From positions 4,580 to 34,896 of the forward strand of contig CAAAJI010000064.1 of the NCBI GenBank assembly GCA_900642245.1: DNA of 30,317 nt, given 5' to 3'. Source of the DNA: Fragilaria radians. Its lineage: Eukaryota; Bacillariophyta; Fragilariophyceae; Fragilariales; Fragilariaceae. Each line of letters opens with the position of its first letter. The first letter of the stretch is position 1. Position numbers and translations under genes: made by a program. This document shows, one piece after another, positions 27,962-30,317 of the stretch. A model generated the notes under the pieces. It saw only the letters and a list, made by a program, of their open reading frames with translations. It ran no database searches and had not been told where the DNA came from.

Positions 27962-30317
27962 TTTTTTTCCCTTCCAGGTTTCAACAAGCGTGTTCTAAGT
28001 GTGTGTGCACTATTGCGAGTAGTTTATTGACAAAGTGTTCGAAAAGGTGATAATTGTGTTGTGTGACGGAACGAAATGTTATTTTTTTCTTGGATGGGAT
28101 GATAGCAGATGCGAACTCCAAGGGAAGAAAGACAATGGTGTCAAGAACAAATTTTTCCTATAGAGCTCGGACGACGTAAATTGTTACTGAATATCTTGAG
28201 CTATAGTAATCAGTAAATATCTGTGCATCACGAAGTATGGTGTCAACTCCATACGACTGGTAATCGACACAACAAACGCTTCTGGTTAAACTGCACTTCC
28301 ATATTTAAATGAAATGTTTTGGTCGAGTAGAGTGAACAACTGTACCACCTAGTCATCCGATATCTGGATTGTAAATCAGATTCGTGAAGCTTTCGTGATT
28401 ATTCTTACCCCATCCAAGATTGTCTTATGATCATCCAATCATACCTATCCCGAGTGCGATTGCAAATGAGTGCTGTAGAAAATGATGATGAAATTTGATG
28501 GGTTGCGGCACGACTTGATCGCCATTTTCTTGCTTGTCGAACAAAATGCATTTGCACCTATTGTGTAGGAATACATCGAATGTGAATATTCTTTGCGCAC
28601 CTTTTGGATAGTTGTCATAATCCCACTTACCGTGTTTGTAGAAGTGAAGCTTAAGTCTCTGATGTTAGCACATGTGCTTACTTTTCCTCCCTGGGATAAG
28701 ATAATGTTGATCCTAGACCTACATTTATAGACAAGCTCAACCATTATTAAATCTGCGATATCCTGAACTAGAAACATACTTTGCACTTTTTGAGCATTTT
28801 GGTATATCCTGTTTGTTTGCCACCGCATTTAGAGTTCTCCCAAGGTTCCCAAGATCCGCTTTCATTGAATCAAGTTGTTCACCCATCAGGATGAAATAGG
28901 TGATTCTAAAGGCTTTTGTTTTGTATAAACGTAATATTTGATGGATGTTTGTCACTATTGCATACCCTTTTGAGTATTTATCAGAATAAACTTAATATAT
29001 GATGGATAGGTACACTCATCAAATCATTTTGCTGCATTTTCCTTACTCGATGGCTCATAAGGTTCTCCAGGTAAGCGGCATAAACCCTCACTATTCCTTT
29101 ATGGAGAGAGATTTAATGCTCCTGAATTTATGAAGTAATTCACTCTAACTTCTCAACAATATTCACACTAACTTCTCAACATTAGAGAGTAGCATTTATG
29201 CTCTAAATGGAGAGTAAACAAAAATGTTGATACGTCTCTGGAATGCTGAGCAAGTGAATGATTGAGCAATGCAGTATCACCTACTTCTGATCATTATATG
29301 AAGAAGACAGTTATAACAATTCTAAAGGTAAGGTTTTGGATACCCTCTTCTTTTGACCTAAGTTGCACTGAAATGGGCATTGCACAATTCTTTTTGTTGA
29401 GATATCCTAGTTTGAGAATTAGTTATATGAATGCTATCTGAGTATTTAAGTTCAGGAAAGAAAGAAGAATGCACAAGGATTAAGAAGGTATAAGTCAAGA
29501 TAAGGCATTATGAAATCAAGGATTTCCTCACTGGAAAGCATACTAATCTAAAGTCACACAAAGAAAGAGATGCAAAGACATAAAAAAGAGAGAAACTGCA
29601 TAAGGTAATTGACGCGAATGGTTAATATGGAATTGACACTATATGTCGACATAAGAAGCAATAGCGGTAATTCATTCCTTTTGTTGAGAGGAAGCAGGAA
29701 CGTAGGGTGTAGAATCCAACGCTGCAAATAAATTTGAGCCTAAACCAGCCCGTTCTTTAATAAAACCAGATGGATGTTTAGACAGAGCCCTTTAAGCAGT
29801 GATGAAGACCAGGATTTCTGAATAGCATCCCTCAAAACGATCAGGATGAAGTAATCAGGTATGGGATAAGTAATCACAAATGATCAGTTCATGGCTTATG
29901 TCCTGTACAATTTGACAAGTCATTGTGAATTGCATATGTTGCTATTGGAGAAAAGAATAATCAAATCCATCTGAAACTAATGAGCTAAGTGAAGAATTAA
30001 AGTAAGTTACGAAAGTAAAGGTTACTAAGATGAATCTCTGTTTACCACTGAGCTTAGAGGCAATTGTGAACCTAATCCTTGGGTGCACTTACTCAGCATA
30101 ATGCTGAAGAGTGGTTTCAAGATGTGAGTTCAAGTTATAAAGCCAAAAATATATCCTGCAATATATTTTGACGCGCATCTTCTGCGTTCACAAATATGAA
30201 TCTAATGAATACATATCATCAAAATTGTCGCACACTTAAGATTCTCAAATATAATGTATGCCTTGAAAACATAAATAACATTTTTACTCGATATCTATTG
30301 TTTGAAATGTCTCAGTA
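27962..30317. other. AT-rich intergenic region with small repeats
   Basis: This region lies upstream of the HADHA-like gene and runs to the window end. The first few hundred bases are its promoter and 5' UTR. A 22-bp word (ATAAAC.TAATAT.TGATGGAT) occurs at 28925-28946 and 28986-29007. A 21-bp word (ATTCAC.CTAACTTCTCAACA) occurs at 29138-29158 and 29161-29181. Minus-strand open frames at 28445-28828 and 28737-28955 have no recognisable domain. No RNA gene or mobile element is visible in the last 1 kb. Confidence 0.4.

Noticed and set aside
28445..28955. Two overlapping minus-strand frames of 127 and 72 codons
   Set aside because: Composition is typical of AT-rich non-coding DNA; no domain, no good splice join and no family resemblance.

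Overview
The window looks like nuclear DNA from a diatom. Genes are split by short GT-AG introns (69-163 nt). Intergenic DNA is AT-rich. The proteins include a DUF6824-type protein, a helicase-associated (HA) repeat protein, and an SDR with what looks like an ER-signal, plastid-transit and Tat-lumen leader of the kind expected for a four-membrane secondary plastid. Species cannot be fixed from the sequence alone.

Layout. 1-1192: AT-rich, with LTR-like fragments. 1193-3926 (+): four-exon tandem AAA+ ATPase of the AFG2/SPATA5 group. 4022-5695 (-): GatA amidotransferase subunit. 5696-6016: divergent promoter region. 6017-7202 (+): four-exon RING finger plus RAWUL protein, a RING1/RNF2-like Polycomb-type E3. 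7466-7939 (-): small basic, probably organellar protein. 8069-8512: two tRNA-like repeat units on the minus strand, each with A-box, B-box and T5 run but no anticodon arm. About 8525-13245: 4.7 kb without a convincing gene, containing a decayed tandem duplication and an LTR-like piece. 13246-14753 (+): HA-repeat protein. 15072-16076 (-): plastid-targeted NAD(P)-binding SDR. 16881-17813 (-): F-box protein. 19778-20395 (+): DUF6824 protein. 20396-22309: gene-poor, with a 53-bp tandem duplication. 22310-23641 (-): zinc-finger protein with an NZF-type finger. 23890-24318 (+): broken reading frame. 25517-27961 (-): mitochondrial trifunctional enzyme alpha subunit with a hidden 69-nt intron. 27962-30317: AT-rich, small repeats only.

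The genes are mostly unrelated housekeeping or regulatory genes, as is usual in a nuclear genome. There is no operon, defence island or metabolic cluster. Three loci touch ubiquitin biology: the RING1-like E3, the F-box protein and the NZF protein. They are kilobases apart, and nothing in the sequence shows that they act together. The most unusual items are the RING1/RAWUL protein and the paired armless-tRNA-like units.

Exon joins were worked out by eye from GT/AG sites, reading-frame continuity and domain continuity. Several long open frames begin with TTG or GTG; for those I moved the start to the first in-frame ATG.
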